A DNA stretch of 10,434 nucleotides from Mycobacteriaceae bacterium (GTDB lineage Bacteria > Actinomycetota > Actinomycetes > Mycobacteriales > Mycobacteriaceae): assembly GCA_013362555.1 (NCBI GenBank), contig JABFVX010000464.1, positions 1 through 10,434 of the forward strand. The letters are read 5' to 3'. The translations under genes were made by a program, and so were the position numbers. This document shows, piece by piece, positions 1 through 6,762 of this stretch (positions within the stretch are counted from its first letter, which is position 1; each line of letters starts with the position of its first letter). Below the pieces are notes generated by a model. That model saw nothing but the letters and a program-made list of their open reading frames with translations, was not told where the DNA came from and searched no databases.

Positions 1-4
1 GTCC

Positions 5-66
5 CCACACCCGTAGGGTGGGGTGACACCCGCCGCTGCGGGTGTCACCGCACGCTACGGGTGTGG
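5..66 (-). terminator. Long nested hairpin closing the RecB-like gene
   Basis: The outer arms 5-16 and 55-66 are a perfect 12-bp inverted repeat. The inner arms 22-33 and 38-49 are another perfect 12-bp repeat around a 4-nt loop (34-37). Between them 18-20 pairs with 51-53, leaving only two mismatched positions per side (17/54 and 21/50). The structure starts 3 nt beyond the stop codon of the minus-strand nuclease gene, so it is best read as its terminator. It may serve both strands. It has no T-tract, as is common for actinobacterial terminators. The gene on the other side lies outside the window. Confidence 0.75.
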
Positions 67-68
67 AG

Positions 69-941
69 CTACTGGCTCATCGCCTCGGCGAGGGCGGCGG
101 CGGGAGGCTCGGCGCTGTCCGGCCAGCCCGGGTAGTCGGGCGGGGTGCCGCCGAACTCGGGGCACAGGGCCTTGAAGTCGCACCAGCCGCACAGGGGGCC
201 CTGCCGGGGGCGGAAGTCGCCGGTGTCACCCGCGGAGCGGATTGCCTTCCAGATCGCCGACAAGGTGCGCTCGAAGCGCTGCAGCTCGATTTCGTCGGGC
301 TTGTAGAGCAGATGCTCGCCCTCGGCGAGGTAGAGCAGCTTCAACTGGGCGGGCAGCACGCCGCGGGTGCGCAGGATGGCCAAGGCGTAGAACTTCATCT
401 GGAACATCGCGGTCTGCTCGCGCAGCGGCCCGGGGGCGCGGCCGGTCTTGTAGTCGACCACCCGCAGCTCGCCGGTGGGGGCGACGTCGATGCGGTCGAC
501 GAAGCCGCGCAGCAGCACGCCGTCGGAGGACTCGACCTCCACCAGGGCCTCGCAGGCGTCAGCGTCGAAGCGGGTCGGGTCCTCCAGACGGTAGTACCGG
601 GCGACCAGGGCGCGCGCTTCGTCCAGGAAGGCGTCGAGGCCGCTGTCGTCGATCACCTCGGCGGCCTGCGGCCGCTCCGCGAGCACCCGCTCCCAGGCCG
701 GGGCGACGAGCTCGGCGGCCCGCTCCGGGGCCCGCTCGGCGGCAGGCAGCCCGAACAGCGCCTCCAGCGCGGCGTGAACGACAGTGCCGCGCACCGCAAC
801 CCGTGACGGCGCCTCCGGGATCCGGTCGATCGCGCGCAGCCGGTATTTCAAGGGGCACTGCTTGAAATCCGACGCGCGCGACGGCGACAACGCCAGGCGC
901 GGCGTCGTTGCGGAGGGGCTCTCGGTCACCGTCGATGCCAT
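69..941 (-). CDS. RecB-family PD-(D/E)XK nuclease with four-cysteine Fe-S motif
   Basis: This is a predicted 290-aa single-domain nuclease of the RecB/AddB/Cas4-type PD-(D/E)XK superfamily. Visible motifs are the N-terminal SPSRASDFKQCPLKYR segment, His56 in RGTVVHAALE, Asp149 in GFVDRID, and Asp163 and Lys165 in VVDYKTG (the catalytic motif II/III pair). A QMKFYA helix follows from about residue 181. Cys29 with Cys251, Cys254 and Cys260 (C-x2-C-x5-C) matches the split four-cysteine 4Fe-4S staple of AddB and Cas4 nucleases. No helicase domain is present. I start it at the ATG at 941; an in-frame start at 1016 adds 25 residues that look like the intergenic region and would overlap trmI. The M. 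tuberculosis relative is the RecB-like gene beside trmI (Rv2119, from memory). It is divergent from trmI and probably shares the 73-bp promoter region. Its physiological substrate is unknown; a DNA repair role is inferred. Confidence 0.85.
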   Translation of the reverse strand: MASTVTESPSATTPRLALSPSRASDFKQCPLKYRLRAIDRIPEAPSRVAVRGTVVHAALEALFGLPAAERAPERAAELVAPAWERVLAERPQAAEVIDDSGLDAFLDEARALVARYYRLEDPTRFDADACEALVEVESSDGVLLRGFVDRIDVAPTGELRVVDYKTGRAPGPLREQTAMFQMKFYALAILRTRGVLPAQLKLLYLAEGEHLLYKPDEIELQRFERTLSAIWKAIRSAGDTGDFRPRQGPLCGWCDFKALCPEFGGTPPDYPGWPDSAEPPAAALAEAMSQ

Positions 942-1014
942 GCCTGGCAGGGTATTAGGCGGCACCGACAACACTCGGCACCGACACCGCCGAACAGACG
1001 CAGCAAGGAGCCCC
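942..1014. promoter_or_regulatory. Divergent promoter region, RecB-like gene / trmI
   Basis: These 73 bp separate the two divergent start codons and must hold promoters for both genes unless these lie inside coding sequence. The only AT-rich spot is around 951-958 (GGTATTAG), which could supply a -10 on either strand. I see no clear -35 box. An AAGGAG ribosome site for trmI occupies 1005-1010, 4 nt before its ATG. The exact promoters are not resolved by eye. Confidence 0.4.
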
Positions 1015-1848
1015 ATGACGCCTCGACGTACCGGTCCGTTTCAACCCGGCGACCGGGTGCAGCTGACCGACGGCAAGGGGCGCAAGCACACTGTGGTGCT
1101 GGAGCCGGGCAAGCAGTTCCACACCCATCGCGGCGCGATCGACCACGACGAGCTGATCGGGGCTCCCGAGGGCAGTGTCGCCAAATCCACCAACGGCAGC
1201 GCCTACCTGGCACTGCGCCCGCTGTTGACCGACTACATGCTATCCATGCCGCGCGGGGCCGCGGTGATCTATCCGAAGGACGCCGCGCAGATCGTCCACG
1301 AGGGTGACGTGTTCCCCGGCGCGCGGGTGTTGGAGGCGGGCGCGGGGTCGGGCGCGCTGACCTGTTCGCTGTTGCGCGCGGTGGGGGAGTCGGGGTCGGT
1401 GGCTTCGTGGGAAATCCGCGAGGACCACGCCGAGCACGCGGTGCGCAATGTGGAGACCTTCTTCGGTGGCAGGCCCGCCACCTGGTCGCTGACCATCGGA
1501 GACGTGACCGTCTACGACGGCGGGCAGGTGGACCGGGTGGTGCTGGACATGCTGGCTCCGTGGGACGCGCTGCCTGCGGTGTCGCGAGCGCTGGTCCCCG
1601 GCGGCGTGCTGCTGGTGTACGTGGCCACGGTGACGCAGCTGTCGCGGGTGGTCGAGGCCCTGCGTGAGCAGCAGTGCTGGACCGAGCCGCGGTCGTGGGA
1701 GTCGATGGTGCGCGACTGGCACGTGGTGGGCCTGGCGGTGCGGCCCGAGCACCGGATGCAGGCGCACACCGCGTTCCTGGTCTCGGTTCGCAGGCTCGCC
1801 GAGGGCGCCGTCGCGCCGCGGCCGCAACGCAGGCCGTCCAAAGGCTGA
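1015..1848 (+). CDS. trmI: tRNA (adenine-58-N1)-methyltransferase TrmI
   Basis: This 277-aa protein is close to the 280 aa of M. tuberculosis TrmI (Rv2118c). It uses S-adenosylmethionine to methylate N1 of A58 in the tRNA T-loop and works as a homotetramer in the cytoplasm. Residues 1-75 form the small beta-rich N-terminal domain (GPFQPGDRVQLTD, HTHRGAIDHDELIG). The Rossmann domain follows, with SAM motif I VLEAGAGSGALT at about 105-116, an acidic SWEIRE segment at about 131-136, and Asp178 in VVLDMLAPW, the position of the family's catalytic Asp. The C-terminal half ends in a basic tail, RPQRRPSKG. The start is fixed by AAGGAG at 1005-1010 and by the family N-terminus; an upstream in-frame extension to 784 would run through the divergent neighbour and is rejected. 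It lies beside mpa as in mycobacteria but has its own leader, so a functional link with the proteasome is not implied. Confidence 0.93.
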   Translation: MTPRRTGPFQPGDRVQLTDGKGRKHTVVLEPGKQFHTHRGAIDHDELIGAPEGSVAKSTNGSAYLALRPLLTDYMLSMPRGAAVIYPKDAAQIVHEGDVFPGARVLEAGAGSGALTCSLLRAVGESGSVASWEIREDHAEHAVRNVETFFGGRPATWSLTIGDVTVYDGGQVDRVVLDMLAPWDALPAVSRALVPGGVLLVYVATVTQLSRVVEALREQQCWTEPRSWESMVRDWHVVGLAVRPEHRMQAHTAFLVSVRRLAEGAVAPRPQRRPSKG

Positions 1849-1853
1849 CGGCC
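1832..1853 (+). terminator. Weak hairpin over the trmI stop codon
   Basis: GGCCGTC at 1832-1838 pairs with GACGGCC at 1847-1853 around an 8-nt loop, and the trmI TGA (1846-1848) straddles the loop and the right arm. It is a short 7-bp GC-rich stem with no T-run. It could help end trmI transcription or may be chance in GC-rich DNA. Confidence 0.3.
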
Positions 1854-2170
1854 CACCGGCGGGATTACAGCGGTAGTGCCAAGAGTGGGAACAGTGGACT
1901 GTGGCGTCGGTCACTAGCGTAACGTTCTGTCACAACGAAAGATTTCAGTGTCGAGTGCCACTCGGCGGTAGGCCGCCGACGTCACGTTATCGATAACTGC
2001 TATGACGCCAGGCAGTTCCTGGAGGGAGATAAGGGGTAGGTAAGGCGAGGACAACCGGATAGGCTCGGTTTTAGCTGGGATGGGGATGTGACCTCGTCGC
2101 AACCATGTCGGAAGGCGAAATCCGTTAGCGCCCGGTAGCGTTGATAGACCCGGACTGGGAGGAGTCGCAC
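1849..2170 (+). promoter_or_regulatory. Gene-free region upstream of mpa with dyads
   Basis: I find no credible gene in these 322 bp, which are visibly less GC-rich than the flanking genes. In M. tuberculosis two genes (lppK and Rv2117, from memory) sit at this place; neither is here. The stretch holds a run of dyads: CGAGTG-C-CACTCG (1952-1964), CGGCGG-TAGG-CCGCCG (1963-1978), the perfect 12-bp palindrome GTTATCGATAAC (1986-1997) and CCAGG-N5-CCTGG (2008-2022). A TAGGCT hexamer at 2060-2065 fits the actinobacterial -10 pattern and would give a leader of about 100 nt before mpa, but I see no good -35 box. TAGCGT at 2136-2141 is an alternative. GGGAGGAG at 2157-2164 is the mpa ribosome site. 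Confidence 0.5.
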
Positions 2171-3931
2171 ATGAGCCCCATCGACAACTCGGATTCAGCG
2201 GCCTGGAGGGAATTGGAGGCCGTGCGCGCCGAGGCGGCAGCACTCCGCAGGCAACTTGCCGAGGCGCCGGACCGCGGCCGCGAGCTCGAAGCGCGGATCG
2301 ACTCGTTGACCATCCGCAACACGAAGCTGATGGACACCCTCAAGGACGCTCGGCAGCAGCTCGTCGCGCTCCGCGAAGAAGTCGACCGCCTCGGTCAGCC
2401 GCCGAGCGGCTATGGCGTCGTCGTCGCCATCCATGACGACCAGACGGCCGACGTGTTCACCTCCGGTCGGAAGATGCGGTTGACCTGTTCGCCGAACATC
2501 GACACCGACCTGCTGCGCCCGGGCCAGACAGTCCGACTGAACGAAGCGCTCACGGTGGTGGAGGCCGGGGAGTTCGAGTCGGTCGGCGAGATCTGCGCAC
2601 TGCGCGAAATCCTCGACGACGGCAGGCGTGCACTGGTGGTCGGGCACGCCGACGACGAGCGCGTGGTGTGGCTGTCCGAGCCGCTGTCCCGGGTGTCCGA
2701 GGTCGACGACCTCGACTACCCGGACGCGCCCATCCGCAAGCTGCGTCCCGGGGACTCGCTGCTGGTCGACACGAAGGCGGGTTTCGCCTTCGAGCGCATC
2801 CCCAAGGCCGAGGTCGAGGACCTGGTGCTGGAGGAGGTGCCCGACGTCGGCTATGCCGACATCGGCGGCCTCGGCAGGCAGATCGAGCAGATCCGCGACG
2901 CGGTGGAACTGCCGTTCCTGCACAAGGACCTCTTCCGCGAGTACGCGCTGCGCCCGCCGAAGGGCGTGCTGCTCTACGGCCCGCCCGGCTGCGGCAAGAC
3001 GCTCATCGCCAAGGCGGTGGCGAACTCGCTGGCCAAGAAGATCGCCGAGGCCCGCGGGGAGGACGCGAAGGAAGCCAAGTCCTTCTTCCTCAACATCAAG
3101 GGCCCCGAGCTGCTGAACAAGTTCGTCGGGGAGACCGAGCGCCACATCCGGATCATCTTCCAGCGGGCTCGGGAGAAGGCTTCCGAAGGCACCCCGGTCA
3201 TCGTGTTCTTCGACGAGATGGACTCGATCTTCCGCACCCGCGGCTCCGGCGTCTCCTCCGACGTCGAGACCACCGTGGTGCCGCAGCTGCTCAGCGAGAT
3301 CGACGGCGTCGAGGGCTTGGAGAACGTCATCGTGATCGGCGCCTCCAACCGCGAGGACATGATCGACCCCGCGATCCTGCGGCCCGGCCGCCTCGATGTG
3401 AAGATCAAAATCGAGCGTCCGGACGCGGAGTCGGCACAGGACATCTTCTCCAAGTACCTGACCTCGACATTGCCGCTGCACGCCGACGACCTGGCCGAGT
3501 TCGGCGACGACCGCACGGCCTGCGTCGGCGCCATGATCGACCGGGTCGTGGAGCGGATGTACGCCGAGAGCGAGGACAACAGGTTCCTGGAGGTGACCTA
3601 CGCCAACGGGGACAAGGAGATCCTGTACTTCAAGGATTTCAACTCCGGCGCCATGATCCAGAACATCGTGGACCGGGCCAAGAAGTACGCGATCAAGTCG
3701 GTGTTGGAAACCGGGGCGCCCGGTCTGCGGATCCAGCACCTGTTCGACTCGATCGTGGACGAGTTCTCCGAGAACGAGGACCTGCCCAACACCACCAACC
3801 CGGACGACTGGGCCCGCATCTCCGGCAAGAAGGGGGAGCGGATCGTCTACATCCGCACCCTCGTCACCGGCAAGAATGCGAGCGCGAGTCGCGCCATCGA
3901 CACCGAGTCCAACACGGGCCAGTACCTGTAG
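2171..3931 (+). CDS. mpa: Proteasomal AAA ATPase Mpa/ARC
   Basis: This 586-aa protein (M. tuberculosis Mpa is about 609, Rhodococcus ARC about 591) is the hexameric unfoldase that recognises pupylated proteins and threads them into the 20S core. From the N-terminus: a heptad-rich coiled coil at about 10-78, the docking site for Pup; tandem OB-fold domains at about 80-235 (YGVVVAIHDDQTADVFTSGRKMRL, LRPGDSLLVD); then the AAA module with Walker A GPPGCGKT at 270-277, Walker B VIVFFDEMDSIF from 343 (D348, E349), a sensor-1-like GASNRED and the arginine-finger region RPGRLD. It ends GQYL; this C-terminal motif with the penultimate Tyr docks and opens the core particle. I chose the ATG at 2171 because GGGAGGAG lies 6 nt upstream; a TTG at 2141 has no such site. 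It is followed by its own terminator, so it is transcribed apart from dop-pup-prcBA. Confidence 0.97.
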   Translation: MSPIDNSDSAAWRELEAVRAEAAALRRQLAEAPDRGRELEARIDSLTIRNTKLMDTLKDARQQLVALREEVDRLGQPPSGYGVVVAIHDDQTADVFTSGRKMRLTCSPNIDTDLLRPGQTVRLNEALTVVEAGEFESVGEICALREILDDGRRALVVGHADDERVVWLSEPLSRVSEVDDLDYPDAPIRKLRPGDSLLVDTKAGFAFERIPKAEVEDLVLEEVPDVGYADIGGLGRQIEQIRDAVELPFLHKDLFREYALRPPKGVLLYGPPGCGKTLIAKAVANSLAKKIAEARGEDAKEAKSFFLNIKGPELLNKFVGETERHIRIIFQRAREKASEGTPVIVFFDEMDSIFRTRGSGVSSDVETTVVPQLLSEIDGVEGLENVIVIGASNREDMIDPAILRPGRLDVKIKIERPDAESAQDIFSKYLTSTLPLHADDLAEFGDDRTACVGAMIDRVVERMYAESEDNRFLEVTYANGDKEILYFKDFNSGAMIQNIVDRAKKYAIKSVLETGAPGLRIQHLFDSIVDEFSENEDLPNTTNPDDWARISGKKGERIVYIRTLVTGKNASASRAIDTESNTGQYL

Positions 3932-3943
3932 CGGCTCCGTCGC

Positions 3944-3976
3944 CGAAGGCCGCGCCCGACGAGGGCGCGGCCTTCG
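3944..3976 (+). terminator. Hairpin terminator of mpa
   Basis: A perfect 14-bp GC-rich stem (3944-3957 with 3963-3976) surrounds a GACGA loop and begins 12 nt after the mpa stop. The downstream bases (CTTGTGT) are only mildly T-rich. Position and strength make this a convincing intrinsic terminator isolating mpa from the glycosyltransferase gene. Confidence 0.85.
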
Positions 3977-4041
3977 CTTGTGTCAGCGGGGGCCGTGTCA
4001 CCGCGCGCAACGCCCGGTGTGCCGGATTCATCCGAACTAGA

Positions 4042-4071
4042 GATAACAGGCCTAAGCGGTCAGGTTAGGCT
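4042..4071 (+). promoter_or_regulatory. Candidate promoter/operator of the glycosyltransferase gene
   Basis: TAGGCT at 4066-4071 fits an actinobacterial -10 and would leave a leader of about 55 nt. The expected -35 zone is occupied by the motif GATAACAGGCCTAAGCG (4042-4058), which recurs with one change at 6680-6696. Inside, GCCTAA (4050-4055) and TTAGGC (4065-4070) form an inverted repeat with a 9-nt spacer overlapping the -10, a plausible operator layout. This is by-eye pattern evidence only. Confidence 0.35.
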
Positions 4072-4133
4072 GGCCAACGGGCTTGTCCAAGAGGCGCTGA
4101 TTCACGAACAACAAACAATCCGGGAGGCGGGGG

Positions 4134-5654
4134 ATGGGTGTCCTGGGCGAGGCCGCCGCGGGCGCGGTTCGCGAGCGGGACGAGACGCCTGCCTTCGCCT
4201 CGGCGGGAGTGGCGGTCGTGGCGGCGCTCGGCGCCCTCGCCCTGATCGTCTCGATGGGCCGGTACCAGTTCTTCGGCGACGAGCTGTATTTCATCTCCGC
4301 GGGCCGCCGCCTGTCGTGGAGCTATGCCGACCAGGGACCGCTGGTTCCGCTGTTGGCCCGGGCCATGGACTTGATCGCTCCGGAATCGATGGTGGCGCTG
4401 CGCGTTCCGGCCGTAATGGCGACCGTGGGCGCCATCGTGCTGTGCGCCTTGATCGCGCGCGAGCTCGGCGGCTCGGCCGCGGCGCAGGTGCTCGCGGCCG
4501 CGGCCTACGCCACGTCGCCGTTCCTGCTCGGCCAGGGAAATACGCTGTCCACCAACGCGATCGACACCCCGCTGTGGGTGCTGGCCAGTTGGCTGCTCGT
4601 GCGGTGGGTGCGCACTCGCCGGGATGTGCTGCTGCTGTGGGCTGCCGTGGTGACTGCAGTCGACATGCAGGTGAAGTGGTTGATCCCGTTCTTCTGGTTC
4701 GCGGTGGCCGTCGGGGTGTGTCTGGTCGGTCCGCGTTGCCTGCTGCGTCGCCGGACACTGTGGGCAGGAGCGCTTGTGGTGGCCGTGACGATGGTGCCGA
4801 GCCTGCTGTGGCAGGCTCGGCACGGCTGGCCCCAGCTGGCGCTGGGGCGGGCGGTGGCGGCGGAACAGGACGCGATCGGCGGCCGTGTGGTCTTCGTGCC
4901 GCTGACAGCGGTCATTGCGGGCGTCCTCGGCGGAGTATTGCTCTTGTGCGGCGTGTGGGCGCTGTGGCGCTCGGATGCGCTGCGCCCGTACCGATTCCTC
5001 GGTGTTGCGCTGCCGCTGCTGATACTGGCGTTCGTAGCCGTCAACGGCAGGCCGTACTATCCGTCCGGCTGCTATGCGGTCGTGATCGCGGCGGGCGCGG
5101 TGTGGGCGGCCGGCGCTCCGGTGGCGACTTGGCGCAAGGTGGCGGTAGTCCCGTTGACACTCGCCTCGGTCGTGCTCGCCGCCGCCTCGCTGCCCTGGAA
5201 ACCGGAGCGGGACCTGCCCCCCGCGCGCCCCGACGACGCCATCGGCCTGCTGCTGTACGGCCGGTTCGGCTGGACCGAACTCGCCCGTACCGCCGCGCGC
5301 GTCTACCGCGACCTGCCCCCCGAGGATCGCGGGCGGACTGTCTTCGTCACCCGGAGCTATTGGCAGGCGGCCGCACTCGATGTGTACCGCTACACCTACG
5401 GCATGCCCGCGGCCTACAGCTGGAGCCGCGGTTTCGGCTATTTCGGCGCCCCGCCGAACCGCGCCACCACGGTGATTCTGGTGGCCCGAGACGCAACGGA
5501 GATGCAGTCCCTGTTCGCCTCGGTCACACCCATCGGCCGCGCCGACGCCCGCCTCGGCCTGCCCGGAGTCTCCCGGGACGTCACCTTCTGGCGCTGCGAC
5601 CACCCCCGCCAACCGTGGTCCACAGCCTGGCCCGGCCTCATGCGCCTGAACTGA
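4134..5654 (+). CDS. GT39-like (ArnT/PMT-type) membrane glycosyltransferase
   Basis: This 506-aa polytopic membrane protein belongs to the GT-C class that uses polyprenyl-phosphate sugars, on the outer side of the membrane in characterised relatives. A first hydrophobic segment lies at about 24-42, followed by FFGDELYFISAGRRL with the Asp49-Glu50 pair expected in the first periplasmic loop, and YADQGPLVPLLAR (about 64-76), the common family motif. Some eight to ten hydrophobic segments follow to about 352 (for example LWVLASWLLV, VVFVPLTAVIAGVLGGVLLLCGVWALW, YRFLGVALPLLILAFVAVNG). NGRPYYPSGCYAVVIAAGA at about 304-322 resembles the later conserved loop of ArnT-like proteins. The soluble C-terminal part (about 355-506) is poorly conserved. 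GGGAGG at 4122-4127 fixes the ATG. Donor, acceptor and product cannot be told from sequence. It is flanked by terminators on both sides and is probably unrelated to protein degradation. Confidence 0.82.
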   Translation: MGVLGEAAAGAVRERDETPAFASAGVAVVAALGALALIVSMGRYQFFGDELYFISAGRRLSWSYADQGPLVPLLARAMDLIAPESMVALRVPAVMATVGAIVLCALIARELGGSAAAQVLAAAAYATSPFLLGQGNTLSTNAIDTPLWVLASWLLVRWVRTRRDVLLLWAAVVTAVDMQVKWLIPFFWFAVAVGVCLVGPRCLLRRRTLWAGALVVAVTMVPSLLWQARHGWPQLALGRAVAAEQDAIGGRVVFVPLTAVIAGVLGGVLLLCGVWALWRSDALRPYRFLGVALPLLILAFVAVNGRPYYPSGCYAVVIAAGAVWAAGAPVATWRKVAVVPLTLASVVLAAASLPWKPERDLPPARPDDAIGLLLYGRFGWTELARTAARVYRDLPPEDRGRTVFVTRSYWQAAALDVYRYTYGMPAAYSWSRGFGYFGAPPNRATTVILVARDATEMQSLFASVTPIGRADARLGLPGVSRDVTFWRCDHPRQPWSTAWPGLMRLN

Positions 5655-5668
5655 GCACAACTCGACTC

Positions 5669-5735
5669 AACACGATTCCGGAATGACCCGTGAAGTGCGT
5701 CAAACGCACTTCACGGGTCATTCCGGAATCGTGTT
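5669..5735. terminator. Perfect 32-bp-stem palindrome between convergent genes
   Basis: Arms 5669-5700 and 5704-5735 are perfectly complementary over 32 bp with a 3-nt loop (CAA). It starts 14 nt after the glycosyltransferase stop and its right arm runs into the stop codon of the convergent hydrolase gene (5734-5736), so it can act as a bidirectional terminator. The 41-nt centre (5682-5722) is nearly identical to that of a second palindrome at 6763-6819; see findings. Confidence 0.85.
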
Positions 5736-6495
5736 ACCGGTGGAGAGTGCGGGCGAATAGGGCCAGCAGCTCGCGGAAATGCCGCTCGTCCGCCTCAGCG
5801 TCGTGCGCGGTGGTATCGGCCTGGGTGTAGCCGTGAAGTGCGCCCGGGTAGACCTCGGTGCGGTGCCGTACTCCGGCGGCGGCCAGTGCCGTGTCGAACT
5901 GGGCGATGTGCTCCGCAGTCATGTGTTGGTCGTTGCCTGCGTGGGCGAAATACAGTTCCGCGGTGATGCTTCCGACAGTCAGGTGCGGACTGTCCGCGGT
6001 GTCGGTGACGAGCGGACCGCCGTGGAAACCGGCAATCGCGGCAATCCGATCGGGAAACATCGCTGCTGCCAGCACCGCCAGCCGCGCGCCCATGCAGTAC
6101 CCGGTGAGGCCGACCTTGCCTGCGGTGACCAGCGGTGACTCTGCCAACCACGTGAGATAGGCGCCTACGTCGGAAGCCAGACGCTCTGATGTCAATTCGC
6201 GAATCATCGGGAACACCCGTTCAAAGATGTCCGGCCGCGCCGCCGGGTCGATGAAGTCGGGCAAGTCGACTACCGGAGCACGGCCACGGCGATAGTAGGC
6301 GTTCGGCAGCAGGACCGTGTATCCGTGGGCGGCGATGCGATCGGCCAGCGAGAACAGGCTCGGCCGAAGTCCGAAGCCGTCCTGAATCACCAGCACGCCG
6401 GGATAGTCCGCGCCGTCGGCGGGAGATGTTACGTATGCATCGGCCACACCGGTGGGAGTCGGCACGTCGACCGACCTGCCGCGGGTTGCGGTCAT
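5734..6495 (-). CDS. Dienelactone hydrolase family protein
   Basis: This 253-aa cytoplasmic alpha/beta hydrolase has the usual length for the family and no signal peptide. The catalytic triad is visible: Cys in GYCMGARLAVL (G-x-C-x-G nucleophile elbow, about 154), Asp in FAHAGNDQHM (about 206) and His in PGALHGYTQ (about 239). The Cys nucleophile is typical of dienelactone hydrolases as opposed to Ser esterases. The N-terminal PGVLVIQDGFGL corresponds to the strand and oxyanion region; classical enzymes have a Glu there (E-x-F/W-G), here Gln-Asp. The substrate is therefore uncertain, and neighbours give no catabolic context such as chlorocatechol or beta-ketoadipate genes. The start is supported by AAAGGA (complement of 6503-6508), 7 nt upstream. 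The gene lies on the opposite strand to all neighbours and is bracketed by two related palindromes. Confidence 0.88.
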   Translation of the reverse strand: MTATRGRSVDVPTPTGVADAYVTSPADGADYPGVLVIQDGFGLRPSLFSLADRIAAHGYTVLLPNAYYRRGRAPVVDLPDFIDPAARPDIFERVFPMIRELTSERLASDVGAYLTWLAESPLVTAGKVGLTGYCMGARLAVLAAAMFPDRIAAIAGFHGGPLVTDTADSPHLTVGSITAELYFAHAGNDQHMTAEHIAQFDTALAAAGVRHRTEVYPGALHGYTQADTTAHDAEADERHFRELLALFARTLHR

Positions 6496-6552
6496 CGTTG
6501 AATCCTTTGTCGTAGTTGATACTCCATGGCCAACACGACGAAGGAGGGGCGC

Positions 6553-6586
6553 GCGGGACCCGGTCCCGCCGCCCGCTCAGAGCGGG
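6553..6586. repeat. Two adjacent short perfect dyads
   Basis: GCGGGACC-C-GGTCCCGC (6553-6569, 8-bp arms) is followed after 2 nt by CCCGCTC-A-GAGCGGG (6572-6586, 7-bp arms). Each has a single-base centre, more typical of a protein-binding dyad than of an RNA hairpin. They start 58 bp upstream of the hydrolase start codon, where a regulator of that gene could bind. Confidence 0.4.
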
Positions 6587-6679
6587 GCCGGGTGGCCAAT
6601 CCGTGAGTGGCGCAAGGCCGTCCCGGTAGTCATGACTCACGACTGTAGGGCATGGCCCAAGTCGAGCCCAATACGGCCG

Positions 6680-6696
6680 GATAACAGGCCCAAGCG
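6680..6696 (+). repeat. Second copy of the GATAACAGGCCYAAGCG motif
   Basis: This 17-nt stretch matches 4042-4058 in 16 of 17 positions on the same strand. Both copies are intergenic, the first ahead of the glycosyltransferase gene and the second about 177 nt ahead of dop. It may be a shared operator or promoter piece, or a remnant of a dispersed repeat. Confidence 0.4.
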
Positions 6697-6762
6697 CGAA
6701 TAGTCATGAAACTCCAGCAATGTGTCCACCTCACGACCGAACCCCTCAAACGAGGAGGGAGG

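Noticed and set aside
42..806. Plus-strand open frame across the RecB-like gene (254 codons)
   Set aside because: It is antisense to a gene with intact nuclease motifs and starts within the left hairpin.
2088..2138. Possible 16-codon leader peptide (GTG to TAG) upstream of mpa
   Set aside because: No characteristic residue run, and only a weak G-rich sequence before it; short frames like this are expected by chance.
2141..2170. Ten-residue N-terminal extension of Mpa from a TTG at 2141
   Set aside because: The ATG at 2171 has a strong ribosome site 6 nt upstream; the TTG has none.
2195..3739. Long minus-strand open frame opposite mpa (514 codons)
   Set aside because: It mirrors a strongly supported gene, has no recognisable domains, and is His/Gln/Val/Leu-rich as expected for the antisense of a high-GC gene.
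4065..5660. Long minus-strand open frame opposite the glycosyltransferase gene (531 codons)
   Set aside because: The composition is Arg/His/Gln/Gly-rich without domains, and it crosses the mapped promoter region of the real gene.
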